Of a stretch of 64,000 nucleotides of DNA, positions 40,919-50,625 are shown one piece after another. The stretch covers positions 83,427-147,426 of the forward strand of contig NZ_FMVJ01000011.1 of NCBI RefSeq assembly GCF_900102135.1. Direction: 5' to 3'. Within the stretch, counting starts at the first letter, position 1; each line of letters begins with the position of its first letter. The stretch comes from Microvirga guangxiensis (lineage in GTDB: Bacteria > Pseudomonadota > Alphaproteobacteria > Rhizobiales > Beijerinckiaceae). Under the pieces are notes generated by a model. The model was not told the origin of the DNA, did no database searches, and saw nothing but the letters and a program-made list of their open reading frames with translations. The position numbers and the translations under genes were made by a program.

Positions 40919-42109
40919 TTAAGCCCTGAGAGCCTCGACGCCGGGTAGCGCCTTGCCCTCGAGCCATTCGAGGAAAGCGCCTCCTGCCGTGGATACATAG
41001 GAGAAGTTTTCCGTAACGCCAGCATGGTTGAGGGCCGCAACCGTATCGCCGCCGCCCGCGACCGAGACGAGCTTGCCGTCCTTGGTGCGCTGCGCCGCGT
41101 GGCGGGCAGCCGCCACGGTGCCCTGATCGAAGGGCGGGATTTCGAACGCGCCGAGCGGGCCGTTCCATACGAGCGTCGCCGCGTCGTTGATGGCGGCGTT
41201 GATGCGCTCGACCGATTGCGAGCCCACGTCGAGGATCATCTGATCCTCGGGGATCGCGTCGATGCCATAGGTGTGATTGTGCGCGCCCGCCTTGAACTCG
41301 TAGGCGCAGACGCCGTCGACGGGAAGGATGATCGCGCAATTCGCCTCGCGCGCCTTCTCGATGATGCGCATGGCGGTTGCGGCAAGGTCCTTCTCGGCGA
41401 GCGACTTGCCGACATTCAGGCCCGTCGCATGCACGAAGGTGTTGGCCATGCCGCCGCCGATGACGAGGGCGTCGACCTTGGTCACGAGGTTTTCGAGCAG
41501 GTCGATCTTGCTTGAAACCTTCGCGCCGCCGACGATGGCGACGACCGGGCGCTTCGGAGCTTCCAGGCCCTTGGTGAGCGCATCGAGTTCCGCCTGCATG
41601 GTGCGGCCGGCATAACCGGGCAGCACGCGGGCGAGACCTTCCGTCGAAGCATGCGCGCGGTGCGCAGCCGAGAAGGCGTCGTTCACGTAAATGTCACCGA
41701 GCTTCGCGAGCTCTTTCACGAAATCCGGATCGTTCTTTTCCTCGCCCGCATGGAAGCGGGTGTTTTCGAGAAGAAGCACTTCGCCATCCTTCAACGAAGA
41801 AACGGCGTTTGCTGCGGCCTCGCCGATGCAGTCATCGGCGAAGGCCACTGTTTTTCCGAGATGCTGCGAGACCGCTTCCGCAACCGGCTTCAGGGATTCC
41901 TTCGGGTCGCGTCCCTTCGGGCGTCCGAAATGGGCGAGCAGGATCACCTTGCCGCCCTTGTCGGAAATTTCCCGAATGGTGGGGAGCACGCGCTCGATGC
42001 GCGTGGCATCCGTCACCCTACCGTTCTCCATGGGGACATTGAGGTCCACACGGACGAGAACGCGTTTACCCTTGACGTCGGCTTGGTCGAGCGTGCGGAA
42101 GGCGGTCAT
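40919..42109 (-). CDS. pgk: Phosphoglycerate kinase
   Basis: 396-residue enzyme of glycolysis/gluconeogenesis. It begins [23 protein letters not shown], the PGK signature ([10 protein letters not shown]), and continues with AHFGRPKG (about 57-64). The nucleotide-binding C-terminal domain ends with [11 protein letters not shown] (about 351-361). Length is normal. It starts 13 nt after gap on the same strand. Confidence 0.96.
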   Translation of the reverse strand: MTAFRTLDQADVKGKRVLVRVDLNVPMENGRVTDATRIERVLPTIREISDKGGKVILLAHFGRPKGRDPKESLKPVAEAVSQHLGKTVAFADDCIGEAAANAVSSLKDGEVLLLENTRFHAGEEKNDPDFVKELAKLGDIYVNDAFSAAHRAHASTEGLARVLPGYAGRTMQAELDALTKGLEAPKRPVVAIVGGAKVSSKIDLLENLVTKVDALVIGGGMANTFVHATGLNVGKSLAEKDLAATAMRIIEKAREANCAIILPVDGVCAYEFKAGAHNHTYGIDAIPEDQMILDVGSQSVERINAAINDAATLVWNGPLGAFEIPPFDQGTVAAARHAAQRTKDGKLVSVAGGGDTVAALNHAGVTENFSYVSTAGGAFLEWLEGKALPGVEALRA

Positions 42110-42122
42110 TATGCAGCCTCCC

Positions 42123-43130
42123 TTAGATCAGCTTCGCCATGGCGATGGCCGTGTCGGCCATACGGTTCGAGAAGCCCCACTCGTTGTCGTACCAGGACAG
42201 CACGCGCACGAAGTTGCCTTCCATCACCTTGGTCTGGTCCATGTGGAAGACCGAGGAATGCGGGTCGTGGTTGAAGTCCGACGAGACGTTCGGCGCGTTC
42301 GTGTAGCCGAGGATGCCCTTGAGCGGGCCGTCGGCGGCAGTCTTGATCGCGGCGTTGATCTCTTCCTTCGTGGTGTTCTTCTTGGCCACGAACTTGAAAT
42401 CGACGACCGACACGTTCGGGGTGGGAACGCGGATCGAGGAGCCGTCGAGCTTGCCGTTCAGCTCCGGCAGCACGAGGCCTACGGCCTTGGCGGCGCCGGT
42501 CGAGGTCGGGATCATGTTCAGGGCCGCAGCGCGGGCGCGGTACAGATCCTTGTGCATCTGATCGAGCGTCGGCTGGTCGTTGGTGTACGAGTGGATCGTG
42601 GTCATGAAGCCCTTCTCGATGCCCACCGTCTCATGAAGCACCTTCGCGACGGGCGCGAGGCAGTTCGTGGTGCAGGAGGCGTTCGAGATGACGACGTGAT
42701 CCTTCGTCAGCTTGTCGTGGTTCACGCCGTAGACGACCGTGAGATCGGCACCGTCGGCAGGAGCCGAGACGATGACGCGCTTGGCGCCGGCGGTGAGATG
42801 CGCGGAGGCCTTCTCCTTCGAGGTGAAGATGCCTGTGCATTCCATGGCGATGTCGACGCCGAGCTCGCGGTGCGGCAGGGTCGCCGGATCCTTGATCGCG
42901 GTCACGCGGATCTTCTGGCCGTTGATGACGAGGAACTCGCCGTCGACCTGCACGTCAGCCGGGAAGCGGCCATGGACGGAGTCGAAGCGCAGGAGGTGGG
43001 CATTCGTCTCCACCGGGCCGAGGTCGTTGATGGCAACCACCTCGATATCCTTGCGGCCGCTCTCCACGATGCCGCGGAGGATATTGCGTCCGATGCGACC
43101 GAATCCGTTGATCGCGACCTTCACCGTCAT
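42123..43130 (-). CDS. gap: Glyceraldehyde-3-phosphate dehydrogenase, type I
   Basis: 335-residue enzyme. The Rossmann start [18 protein letters not shown] and the catalytic site [12 protein letters not shown] (nucleophile C153) are intact. AINDL after the second beta strand indicates NAD preference. It lies 42 nt after tkt and 13 nt before pgk, so the operon can serve glycolysis, gluconeogenesis or a pentose/Calvin-type flux. Confidence 0.97.
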   Translation of the reverse strand: MTVKVAINGFGRIGRNILRGIVESGRKDIEVVAINDLGPVETNAHLLRFDSVHGRFPADVQVDGEFLVINGQKIRVTAIKDPATLPHRELGVDIAMECTGIFTSKEKASAHLTAGAKRVIVSAPADGADLTVVYGVNHDKLTKDHVVISNASCTTNCLAPVAKVLHETVGIEKGFMTTIHSYTNDQPTLDQMHKDLYRARAAALNMIPTSTGAAKAVGLVLPELNGKLDGSSIRVPTPNVSVVDFKFVAKKNTTKEEINAAIKTAADGPLKGILGYTNAPNVSSDFNHDPHSSVFHMDQTKVMEGNFVRVLSWYDNEWGFSNRMADTAIAMAKLI

Positions 43131-43172
43131 AGTCTTAACTCCCTTGTGTTGAGGCGAGAGCCTCTCGTCGTC

Positions 43173-45188
43173 TCAGAGATTATGCGTCCTGAGAACTTTT
43201 TCCGCTACCGCCTCGGGCGTGATCCCGAAATGCTTGTAGAGGTCCTTGTAGGGCGCGCTTGCGCCAAACCCATGCATGCCGACGAAAATTCCGTCCGGAC
43301 CGATGACCGAATCCCAGCCGAAGCGCACGGCGGCCTCGACCGCGACCTTGATCGGGGCGTCGCCGATGATCTCGTGACGCACCTTCTCGGGCTGGGCGAG
43401 GAACAGGTCGAGGGACGGGACCGAGACCACGCGGGCCTCGAAGTTCTTCTCGGCCAGCAGCTTCTGAGCGGCGAGCGCGATCTCGACCTCGGAGCCTGAG
43501 GCGAAGATCGTGGCGCGAGCCTTGCCGTTGGCGGGGGACAGCTCGTACGCGCCGGTCGCCGAGAGGTTCTTCGCGTCGCCCTCTTTACGGACCTGCGGCA
43601 GATTCTGGCGGGTCAGCGCCAGGGTGGTCGGGCCGTCGGTGCGCTCGAGCGCCATCTGCCAGGCTTCCGCCGTCTCGACGGCGTCCGCAGGGCGGAACAC
43701 GCGCATCTTCGGCATGGAGCGAAGGGCGGCGAGGTGCTCCACCGGCTGGTGGGTCGGGCCGTCCTCACCCAGACCGATGGAGTCGTGAGTCATGACATAA
43801 ACCGCCGGAATGCCGGCAAGCGCGGCGATGCGCATGGCGGGACGCGCATAATCGGTAAACACCAGGAAGGTCGCGCCGGCGGGCACATAGCCGCCATGGA
43901 GCGCGATGCCGTTCATGGCCGCCGCCATGCCGTGCTCGCGGATGCCGTAATGGATGTAACGGCCCGCGTAGTTGCCCGGCGAGATGGCGGTGAGGTTCTT
44001 GGTCTTGGTGTTGTTGGAGGGCGTCAGGTCCGCCGAGCCCAGCACCAGCTCCGGCACGGCCTCGGTGATCACCTCGAGGGCGATCTCGCTGGCCTTGCGG
44101 GTGGCGACGTTCTGCGGCTCCGCGATCAGCCGGTCCTTCAGCTTGGCGACCGCGTCAGCGAGAGCGGCAGGGCGCTCGCCCTTAGCGCGGCGCTCGAACT
44201 CGGCGCGCTTGTCTTGCGGAAGGGCCTTCAGGCGGTCTTCCCAGGCCTTGCGCACGCGACGGCTCTTCTTGCCGGCCTTAGCCCAGGCCGCCTGGATGTT
44301 CTCCGGGATCACGAAGGGCTCGTGGCTCCAGCCGTAAGTGGCCTTTGCGCCAGCCAGCTCCTCGGCGCCGAGGGGCTCGCCGTGGGCCTTGGAGGTGCCA
44401 GCCTTCTTGGGGGCGCCATAGCCGATGGTGGTCTTGCAGGCGATGAGGGTCGGTTTGTCCGACTTCTGCGCCTTGGAGATGGCGCGCTGGATCGCCTTGG
44501 GGTCATGGCCGTCGATGCGGAAGGCGTTCCAGCCGCAGGCCTGGAAGCGCTTCACCTGATCGACCGAGTCGGAGATCGAGAGCGGGCCGTCGATGGAGAT
44601 CTCGTTGTCGTCCCACAGGACGATCATGCGGTTGAGCTTCAGGTGGCCGGCCAGCGCGATGGCCTCCTGGCTGATGCCTTCCATGAGGTCGCCGTCGGAG
44701 GCGAGCACATAGGTGTAATGGTCAACGAGGTCGTCGCCGTATTCGGCGTTCAGCATGCGCTCGGCGAGGGCGAAGCCCACGGCGGTCGCGATGCCCTGGC
44801 CCAGCGGACCCGTGGTGGTTTCGACGCCGGGGGTCATGAAGTTTTCCGGATGGCCCGGGGTCTTCGAGTCGAGCTTGCGGAAGTTCTTCAGCTCCTCGAT
44901 GGTCATGCCCTTCACGCCGGTGAGGTGCAGCAGGGCATAGAGCAGCATGGAGCCATGGCCCGCCGAGAGGATGAACCGGTCGCGATCCGGCCATTTCGGG
45001 TCGGCGGCATCGTATTTCAGGAACTTGGTGAACAGCACCGTGGCGATGTCGGCGGCGCCCATGGGCAGGCCGGGGTGGCCGGATTTGGCTTGTTCGACGG
45101 CATCCATGGCGAGGACGCGCACGGCGTTCGCCAGATCGGAATGGGTGACACGATCGGCGGGGACGGTGTTCAGCACGGCTTGATCCAC
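43173..45188 (-). CDS. tkt: Transketolase
   Basis: Thiamine diphosphate enzyme of the pentose phosphate pathway, about 671 residues. Visible are [20 protein letters not shown] (near residues 34-53), the ThDP-binding GDGDLMEG-type motif (here [14 protein letters not shown], about 150-165) and the C-terminal [15 protein letters not shown] (about 470-484). The start is uncertain: a GTG at 45188 ([14 protein letters not shown]) and a TTG at 45206 are both possible, neither with a strong ribosome site. It is the first gene of the tkt-gap-pgk-fba unit. Confidence 0.95.
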   Translation of the reverse strand: MDQAVLNTVPADRVTHSDLANAVRVLAMDAVEQAKSGHPGLPMGAADIATVLFTKFLKYDAADPKWPDRDRFILSAGHGSMLLYALLHLTGVKGMTIEELKNFRKLDSKTPGHPENFMTPGVETTTGPLGQGIATAVGFALAERMLNAEYGDDLVDHYTYVLASDGDLMEGISQEAIALAGHLKLNRMIVLWDDNEISIDGPLSISDSVDQVKRFQACGWNAFRIDGHDPKAIQRAISKAQKSDKPTLIACKTTIGYGAPKKAGTSKAHGEPLGAEELAGAKATYGWSHEPFVIPENIQAAWAKAGKKSRRVRKAWEDRLKALPQDKRAEFERRAKGERPAALADAVAKLKDRLIAEPQNVATRKASEIALEVITEAVPELVLGSADLTPSNNTKTKNLTAISPGNYAGRYIHYGIREHGMAAAMNGIALHGGYVPAGATFLVFTDYARPAMRIAALAGIPAVYVMTHDSIGLGEDGPTHQPVEHLAALRSMPKMRVFRPADAVETAEAWQMALERTDGPTTLALTRQNLPQVRKEGDAKNLSATGAYELSPANGKARATIFASGSEVEIALAAQKLLAEKNFEARVVSVPSLDLFLAQPEKVRHEIIGDAPIKVAVEAAVRFGWDSVIGPDGIFVGMHGFGASAPYKDLYKHFGITPEAVAEKVLRTHNL

Positions 45189-45349
45189 AATTCTTGAGCC
45201 CCGCAAAGGGGCGGGTCTGTCCGGAAAAGGCGTGGGCTCCTTAACACGCGAGGGGGCCGAGTCAAAGGCACCAGGGGCGTAATCCTCCGATGAACCGTTG
45301 CCGTGAAAGGGTGGGCGGCCTAGTCTTAAAGGCGATTCCCGGAGGCAGA

Positions 45350-45643
45350 ATGACGTCCCCTCTCGACGACGCGATGAAACGGCTCGATGCGGCCCTCGGG
45401 CTCCTCGAAGCCTCGGTCTCCCGCCGTTTGGACGCGGAGAAGCGCAAGGGGAGCCTGGAGACCGAGCTGCAGCTCATGCAGGACGACCGCTCCCGCCTTG
45501 CCGAGGAGCTCGATGGGGCGCTGACCCAGATCAAGCGTTATGAGGTCGCCACCGACGATGTGGGCCAGCGGGTTCAGCTTGCCATCCTCGCGGTTCAGAA
45601 CGTGCTGTCACAGGCCGGACAGCTCGAGCTGGAAGAAGGCTAG
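45350..45643 (+). CDS. DUF4164 coiled-coil protein
   Basis: 97-residue protein, helical throughout ([39 protein letters not shown]), with the heptad spacing of a coiled coil. This is the DUF4164 family found next to zapA in Hyphomicrobiales. Start ATG directly after GGAGGCAGA. It is followed 13 nt later by zapA. A cell-division link is suggested only by this constant neighbourhood. Confidence 0.8.
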   Translation: MTSPLDDAMKRLDAALGLLEASVSRRLDAEKRKGSLETELQLMQDDRSRLAEELDGALTQIKRYEVATDDVGQRVQLAILAVQNVLSQAGQLELEEG

Positions 45644-45656
45644 AGAGGGCGCTGGA

Positions 45657-46031
45657 ATGGCACAGGTCACGGTCACCATTGCGGGCCAATCCTACCGCAT
45701 CGCCTGCGCGGAGGGCGACGAGGCGCATGTGGAGCGGCTCGCCGCTTCCTACGATGCCAAGATCAACGAGATGCGGGGGGCTTTCGGCGACATCGGCGAT
45801 CTGCGCCTTTACGTCATGGCGGCCATGATCCAGGCCGACGAATTGCATGAGGCAAAGGAGCGGCTGGCGGTTGTGGAGGCGGAACTCGCCCAGATCAGAT
45901 CCGGCGGATCGCCGGGCGACGAGCGTGTCCGGCTGATCGAGCTGCAGCTGGCCGAGGGGGTTCACAAGGCCGCCGAGCGGATCGAGGAGCTGGCGCGAAG
46001 CCTCAACGGAGCGCCCAGGGCCGACGCCTGA
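45657..46031 (+). CDS. zapA: Cell division protein ZapA
   Basis: 124-residue protein that bundles FtsZ filaments. The N-terminal globular part is VTVTIAGQSYRIACAEGDEAHVERLAASYDA (about residues 4-34), followed by the long C-terminal coiled coil (about 55-118). Slightly longer than E. coli ZapA. It is followed by a hairpin, an opposite-strand hypothetical gene, and then 6S RNA and the cyclo-ligase, the classical zapA-ssrS-ygfA order. Confidence 0.9.
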   Translation: MAQVTVTIAGQSYRIACAEGDEAHVERLAASYDAKINEMRGAFGDIGDLRLYVMAAMIQADELHEAKERLAVVEAELAQIRSGGSPGDERVRLIELQLAEGVHKAAERIEELARSLNGAPRADA

Positions 46032-46039
46032 AGCACGAA

Positions 46040-46064
46040 AGCCGTTCCTTGCGAACGGCTGCCG
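46040..46064 (+). terminator. Probable terminator of zapA
   Basis: A perfect 8-bp stem AGCCGTTC / GAACGGCT with a five-base loop, 8 nt after the zapA stop. The tail is pyrimidine-rich but lacks a strong T-run. Confidence 0.55.
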
Positions 46065-46134
46065 CTTCTCCTCTCATCGATCCATGAACGTCTCCGAAGG
46101 TCTCCTTGCCGGCGGTCGCCGATAACAAAGCCGC

Positions 46135-46383
46135 TTAGGCCTGCAGGGATGTACGGTGCTGGCGTTGCCGGAGCGTGGTCAGCAGCTCCACATAGGGCTC
46201 CCGCCGCTCATGATGGGCAGCCCTGATCTTTCTCTTGATGTGGCTCTTCAGCTCCTGGTCGGCAGTGCTGTCTTCAACCTGATAGAGCTTGATCTCATAC
46301 GCGACGTCGATGTCGCCGAGCCTGTGAAGCACCTCCCGCACCATGGAGTCGATGCTGAGGTCGTTCCGCTTGGGTAAAGCCAT
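46135..46383 (-). CDS. Hypothetical protein (82 aa)
   Basis: 82-residue soluble, helical and charged protein (MALPKRNDLSIDSMVREVLHR; ELKSHIKRKIRAAHHERREPY). A GGAGG ribosome site lies 6 nt before the ATG, and codon use is GC-rich at third positions, which supports coding. I do not recognise a family. It is inserted on the opposite strand between zapA and the 6S RNA gene. Confidence 0.68.
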   Translation of the reverse strand: MALPKRNDLSIDSMVREVLHRLGDIDVAYEIKLYQVEDSTADQELKSHIKRKIRAAHHERREPYVELLTTLRQRQHRTSLQA

Positions 46384-46579
46384 GTTTCCTCCGGCCCTGC
46401 ATGTTTTGTGGGGGTTCCTTAACCGGAACTTCTCATCGGCGTGAAGCCGGGGCTATCCGTAAGAGTACGGGGTCGGCTACTTAATCCATTGGGGGTAGAG
46501 GCCTTTTCCTGAGCCGCCGAAGAACATGCGCCTGGGCTCACTTTTCCCCTTTCAACCGGCCCTCATTCTCCCTACATAG

Positions 46580-46742
46580 AAAAGGCGGGGCTGCGGGGCG
46601 CGTTAGGAGTTCATATTCCCCGGGGCCTTATCGATCCCAACGGGAGCTGTCCCTGCCCGGTCCCTGGACCGGAACATATGGCGCCCACCTACTTTGTAGG
46701 TTCCCGGGATCGCTTCTCCGACGGCTTTTGTGGCTCCGCACT
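46580..46742 (+). ncRNA. ssrS: 6S RNA
   Basis: The segment shows the conserved alphaproteobacterial 6S pattern: 5' TTCCCCGGGGCCTTATCGA (from 46616), then CCCAACGGGAGCTGTCCCTG and a hairpin GGTCC-CTGGACC, then GCGCCCACCTACTTTGTAGG (46681-46700) and CCCGGGATCG. The terminal stem pairs GCGGGGC (46585-46591) with GGCTCCGC (46732-46739), giving an RNA of about 155-165 nt with a large central bubble. 6S RNA binds the housekeeping RNA polymerase and acts as a template for product RNAs. Position between zapA and the cyclo-ligase gene is the classical one. Exact ends are estimated. Confidence 0.85.
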
Positions 46743-46744
46743 TC

Positions 46745-47329
46745 ATGCATTCCTCACCTCCTCCTATCTTGAAAGAGCAGCTCCGCCAGGAAGCGCTCGC
46801 TCGCCGCGACGGGCTCGACAAGGCGTTTCGCGAGGAGGCAGCCCGGGCCATCACGGCCCAGGCTCTCGGCCTTTCCGACCTTCATGACGTCACCCCGGTC
46901 GGCGGCTATTGGCCGATCCGCAGCGAGGTCGATCCGCGCCCGCTCATGGAGGCGCTGCTTGAGCGCGGGCAGGATGTGGCCCTCTCCCAGATCCTTCACC
47001 CCCACCTGAGCTGGCGCCTCTGGCAGCCGGGCGACGTGCTGGTCAAAGGCGGCTTCGGCGTGCGCGAGCCCGGCCCCGACGCGCCCGAGGTTTTTCCGAA
47101 ATGCCTGATCGTGCCCCTTGTCGCCTTCGACCGCAGGGGAGGGCGCATCGGCTACGGCAAAGGGCACTTCGACAGGGCCATCGCGGCGCTGGAAGCGCAG
47201 CACCCCACCTTGACCATTGGCCTCGCATATGCGGTTCAGGAGATCGAGCTGGTGCCGGTCGAGGAGCATGACCGCTTGCTCGATATCGTCATCACGGAAA
47301 CCGAGCTTATTCGGACCAAGCCTGTCTAA
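46745..47329 (+). CDS. ygfA: 5-formyltetrahydrofolate cyclo-ligase
   Basis: 194-residue ATP-dependent enzyme that recycles 5-formyl-THF to 5,10-methenyl-THF. The N-terminal LKEQLRQEALARRDGLD and the active-site region VAFDRRGGRIGYGKGHFDRAIA (about residues 127-148, with the GYGKGHFD signature) are intact. The ATG at 46745 is only a few bases after the 3' end of 6S RNA and has no clear ribosome site; co-transcription with 6S RNA, as in other proteobacteria, is likely. An upstream ATG at 46730 lies inside the RNA. Confidence 0.9.
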   Translation: MHSSPPPILKEQLRQEALARRDGLDKAFREEAARAITAQALGLSDLHDVTPVGGYWPIRSEVDPRPLMEALLERGQDVALSQILHPHLSWRLWQPGDVLVKGGFGVREPGPDAPEVFPKCLIVPLVAFDRRGGRIGYGKGHFDRAIAALEAQHPTLTIGLAYAVQEIELVPVEEHDRLLDIVITETELIRTKPV

Positions 47330-47338
47330 GGGACCATC

Positions 47339-48160
47339 ATGCGCCTTCTCTTCCTCGGTGACATCGTCGGGCGGCCCGGCCGCAATGCCGTGATCGAGCG
47401 GCTGCCTGGGCTTCGCGAGCGCTGGAACCTCGATTGCGTGGTGATCAACGGCGAGAATTCGGCAGGCGGCTTCGGCATCACCGAGGCGATCTGCGACGAG
47501 ATCCTGAACGCAGGCGCGGATGCCGTCACCCTCGGCAACCATTCCTGGGATCAGCGCGAGACCCTCGTGTTCATCGAGCGCCAACCGAGGCTCATCCGCC
47601 CCATGAATTATCCGCCCGGCACGCCGGGGCGCGGCGCGAACCTCATCGACACCCGTTCCGGCGCCCGCGTTCTCGTGGTGCAGGTGATGGGCCGCCTCTA
47701 CATGGACCCCCTCGACGATCCCTTCGCCGCCGTCGATCAGGCGCTGGAGGATTGCCCCCTGGGGCAGGTGGCGGATGCCATCATCGTGGATGTCCATGCA
47801 GAGGCCACCAGCGAGAAGGAGGCGATGGGCCATTATCTCGACGGGCGGGCGAGCCTCGTGGTCGGTACCCACACCCATGTGCCCACCGCCGATCACCGGG
47901 TGCTGCCCGGCGGCACCGCCTACATGTCGGACGCGGGCATGTGCGGCGATTACGATTCCGTGCTCGGCATGCAGAAGGAAGAATCGATCCGCCGCTTCAT
48001 CCAGAAGACCCCCGGCGCCCGCATGGAGCCCGGCCTCGGCGAGGGCACCCTCTCCGGCATCGCGGTCGAAACCGACGACCGGACCGGCCTTGCGGTGCGC
48101 GTGGCCGCGGTACGGCTCGGGCCGAACCTGGAAGAGACTTGGCCCCGGTTCTGGGATTGA
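47339..48160 (+). CDS. YmdB-like metallophosphoesterase (TIGR00282 family)
   Basis: 273-residue protein of the YmdB/TIGR00282 family of dimetal phosphoesterases; the Bacillus protein hydrolyses 2',3'-cyclic nucleotides. Metal-site motifs GDIVGRPGRNAV (about residues 6-17), NGENSAGGFG (about 39-48), GNHSWDQRE (about 66-74) and HAEATSEKEAMG (about 151-162) are present. It lies 9 nt after the cyclo-ligase gene and is probably co-transcribed with it. Confidence 0.9.
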   Translation: MRLLFLGDIVGRPGRNAVIERLPGLRERWNLDCVVINGENSAGGFGITEAICDEILNAGADAVTLGNHSWDQRETLVFIERQPRLIRPMNYPPGTPGRGANLIDTRSGARVLVVQVMGRLYMDPLDDPFAAVDQALEDCPLGQVADAIIVDVHAEATSEKEAMGHYLDGRASLVVGTHTHVPTADHRVLPGGTAYMSDAGMCGDYDSVLGMQKEESIRRFIQKTPGARMEPGLGEGTLSGIAVETDDRTGLAVRVAAVRLGPNLEETWPRFWD

Positions 48161-48167
48161 TCGCAGT

Positions 48168-48183
48168 TCCCCCTTGCGGGGGA
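48168..48183. repeat. Short palindrome, type C-like
   Basis: TTCCCCCTTGCGGGGGAG directly after the phosphoesterase gene resembles one arm of the type C repeat near 52403. It can form a 5-bp hairpin and might serve as a weak terminator. Confidence 0.4.
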
Positions 48184-48253
48184 GAGAACAGACTCGGCTT
48201 TGCCCTTTACCTCGCCCCGTTCCATCCCCATCTTCGCGCAACGGAGGACACAG

Positions 48254-48946
48254 GTGGACGCCAAGTCAGAGCCGGCCAGCGCCAGACGACACCCTTATCG
48301 CGAGGACAGCGAGTTTCATCAGGCGCATGAGCATCAAAGTGCTTCCGCCGTTCTGCGCGCCGTGATCGAGGACGCCAAGGGCGAGACGATCTCCATCGGC
48401 GAGATCATCGAGGCCTTCGGCGAGCGCGCCTTCGGCTTCGTGCTGATCCTGTTCTCCCTGCCGAATTGCGTCCCGGCTCCCCCCGGCATTGCCGGTATCG
48501 TGGGCACGCCGGTCCTGATCTTCGGCATCCAGATGATGCTGGGCCACAAGCGGCCCTGGCTCCCCGGCTTCATCCTGAGGCGAACCGTGTCGGTGTCGAA
48601 GTTCAAGCGCCTGATCGACATTGCCGAGCCCAGGCTCCAGAAGCTCGAAGGCTATTGCAAGCCGAGATTGCCCCTGCTGTTCGGCCCCCTCGGCGACCGC
48701 ATGGTCGGGCTGTTTGCCTTCTTGGTGGCCCTCTCGGTGCTCATTCCCTTCCCCGGCACCAATTTCCCGCCGTCCATCGCCCTCGTCGTCGCCTCCATCG
48801 CGGTAATGGAGGAGGACGGTTACCTGCTGATCATCGGCTATCTCATCGGCCTTGCGGGACTGGCCTATACGGCGACGGTGCTGGGCGCCTCGTACCATCT
48901 GATCATGGCCGCCATGGCCAATATTCCGTCCTGGCTCGGCTTCTAA
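48254..48946 (+). CDS. exoD: ExoD family exopolysaccharide synthesis protein
   Basis: 230-residue membrane protein. A soluble N-terminal part (about residues 1-65) is followed by hydrophobic segments (FGFVLILFSLPNCVPAPPG, GLFAFLVALSVLIPFPGTNFP, LIIGYLIGLAGLAYTATVLG). The LPNCVPAPPGIAGI and PFPGTNFPPS motifs are those of ExoD, which in Sinorhizobium meliloti affects exopolysaccharide production and alkaline tolerance. The start is a GTG with GGAGG 7 nt upstream. Confidence 0.87.
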   Translation: MDAKSEPASARRHPYREDSEFHQAHEHQSASAVLRAVIEDAKGETISIGEIIEAFGERAFGFVLILFSLPNCVPAPPGIAGIVGTPVLIFGIQMMLGHKRPWLPGFILRRTVSVSKFKRLIDIAEPRLQKLEGYCKPRLPLLFGPLGDRMVGLFAFLVALSVLIPFPGTNFPPSIALVVASIAVMEEDGYLLIIGYLIGLAGLAYTATVLGASYHLIMAAMANIPSWLGF

Positions 48947-49074
48947 GATTGAAGCATTGTACGCAAGGGGCTTGGCCTGGAGCCCTTCGCCGCCTTATAA
49001 GCCCTTCATCGTCAACATCATGCGCCTGAAGAGCGCCCGCCGGGGCCGCTCTCGGCCGCTTCCCGGAGACCCCG

Positions 49075-49821
49075 ATGGCCGGACATTCACAGTTCAAGAA
49101 CATCATGCACCGCAAGGGCAAGGCGGATGCCGTACGCTCCAAGGTGTTCTCCAAGCTCGCCCGCGAAATCACCGTGGCGGCCAAGATGGGCATGCCCGAT
49201 CCCAACATGAACCCGCGCCTGCGCGCCGCGATCCTCGCCGCCCGCGCCGAGAACATGCCCAAGGACAACATCCAGCGCGCCATCAACAAGGCGTCGGGCA
49301 ATGACGGCGAGAACTACGACGAGATCCGCTACGAGGGCTACGGCCCCGGCGGCGCCGCCATCATCGTCGAGGCGATGACCGACAACCGCAACCGCACGGC
49401 ATCCGACATCCGCTCCTATTTCACCAAGAGCGGCGGCAACCTGGCTGAGACCGGCGCGGTCTCCTTCATGTTCGATCGCGTGGGCTATGTGGAGTTCGGC
49501 GCCGACGTCGCTGACGCCGATTCCATGCTGGAAGCCGCCATCGAGGCCGGCGCCGAGGACGTGGTGTCGACCGAGAACGGCCACGAGATCTATTGCGAGC
49601 AGACCGCTCTCAACGAGGTGACCAAGGCGCTCGAGGACAAGTTCGGGGAGCCCAAGGCCTCCAAGCTGGTCTGGAAGCCCCAGACCCCCGTCGCCGTCGA
49701 CGACGAGACCGGCGAAAAGCTCATGAAGCTCATGGAATCGCTGGAAGAGCACGACGACGTGCAGAACGTCTACGGCAATTTCGAGCTGTCCGAGGCCCTC
49801 ATGCAGAAGATGACGGGCTGA
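49075..49821 (+). CDS. yebC: YebC/PmpR family protein
   Basis: 248-residue protein beginning [22 protein letters not shown], a variant of the family's MAGHSKWANIKHRK start. YebC proteins were long classed as transcription regulators upstream of ruv genes and more recently tied to translation of difficult peptide motifs. The three-domain length is normal. It precedes ruvC, the usual position, but a type A repeat fills the 131-nt gap between them. Confidence 0.93.
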   Translation: MAGHSQFKNIMHRKGKADAVRSKVFSKLAREITVAAKMGMPDPNMNPRLRAAILAARAENMPKDNIQRAINKASGNDGENYDEIRYEGYGPGGAAIIVEAMTDNRNRTASDIRSYFTKSGGNLAETGAVSFMFDRVGYVEFGADVADADSMLEAAIEAGAEDVVSTENGHEIYCEQTALNEVTKALEDKFGEPKASKLVWKPQTPVAVDDETGEKLMKLMESLEEHDDVQNVYGNFELSEALMQKMTG

Positions 49822-49831
49822 TTGTTCGGGA

Positions 49832-49945
49832 GCCTCACCCCGAGGAGGACCGTCAGGTCCATCTCGGGGTGAGGCGCCTCCAGCATACTCTGGATCCTCC
49901 TTCGAGACGCAGCCCAGCGGCTGCTCCTCGGATTGAGGTTGAGGT
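49832..49945. repeat. Dispersed cloverleaf-like palindromic repeat, type A copy 3
   Basis: Same family as the copies at 29761 and 39585: GCCTCACCCCGAGGAGGA, a GACC-GT..GGTC hairpin, CCTTCGAGACG and a right arm CTCCTCGG...TTGAGG. The arms are diverged, and an extra complementarity (CCTCACCCCGAG against CTCGGGGTGAGG, 49833-49844 / 49863-49874) gives an alternative 12-bp hairpin. It lies in the yebC-ruvC gap, 11 nt after yebC. Confidence 0.78.
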
Positions 49946-49952
49946 AAGGCTT

Positions 49953-50456
49953 ATGACTGAACGCGTCCGCATCCTCGGCCTCGATCCCGGCCTGCGCAAC
50001 ACGGGCTGGGGCGTCATCACCGTCGAGGGGACGAAGCTCTCCTTCGTCGCCTGCGGGGTCGTGACGTCGGACGGCGATCTCGAACTGGCCCTGCGCCTCA
50101 AGCAGCTCCACGACCGGCTGACGGAGGTCATCCGCACCTGGACGCCCGACGAGGTTTCGGTGGAAGAGACCTTCGTCAACAAGGACGCCCAGGCCACCCT
50201 CAAGCTCGGCCAGGCCCGCGCCATGTCGCTGCTGGTGCCCGCTCTCCACAACCTGCCTGTCGCCGAATACGGCGCGAACCAGGTGAAGAAGACCGTGGTC
50301 GGCGTGGGACATGCCGACAAGAACCAGGTTCAGGCGATGGTCAAGATCCTGCTGCCCAAGGCCGACTTCAAGAAGGCCGACGCCGCCGACGCGCTGGCCA
50401 TCGCCATCGCTCATGCCCACCAGCGCAAGGCCCGCGCTTTGGCGGCGAGCTACTGA
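49953..50456 (+). CDS. ruvC: Holliday junction resolvase RuvC
   Basis: 167-residue endonuclease that cleaves Holliday junctions. Catalytic acidic residues are visible: D11 in [14 protein letters not shown]71 or E72 in VEETFVN, and D143/D146 in [16 protein letters not shown]. The start ([13 protein letters not shown]) follows GAGGTAAGG. It is the first gene of the ruvC-ruvA-ruvB set; the set is interrupted by a repeat before ruvA. Confidence 0.95.
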   Translation: MTERVRILGLDPGLRNTGWGVITVEGTKLSFVACGVVTSDGDLELALRLKQLHDRLTEVIRTWTPDEVSVEETFVNKDAQATLKLGQARAMSLLVPALHNLPVAEYGANQVKKTVVGVGHADKNQVQAMVKILLPKADFKKADAADALAIAIAHAHQRKARALAASY

Positions 50457-50472
50457 ACGCATCGAAAAAGGT

Positions 50473-50606
50473 GTCATCCCGGACGGAGCGAAGCGAAGAT
50501 CCGGGATCGTGGCGAGAACAAAGCGCGACCAAAGGCTTCCCTTTCAGGGGAAACAGTGTTTTATCCTGCGCACAGTCCCGGGCTCTGCTGGCAGCCTCGG
50601 GATGAC
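50473..50606. repeat. Dispersed repeat, type B, between ruvC and ruvA
   Basis: The element starts GTCATCCCGGACGGAGCG and ends with CGGGATGAC, giving 9-bp terminal inverted repeats, with internal ATCCGGGATC and CAGTCCCGGGCT palindromic pieces. Elements beginning GTCATCCCGG-CGGAGCG are common intergenic repeats in alphaproteobacteria. It fills most of the 169-nt ruvC-ruvA gap. It ends about 20 nt before the ruvA start and may supply its ribosome-site context. Confidence 0.75.
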
Positions 50607-50625
50607 GATGAGGAGCAGAGATTCA

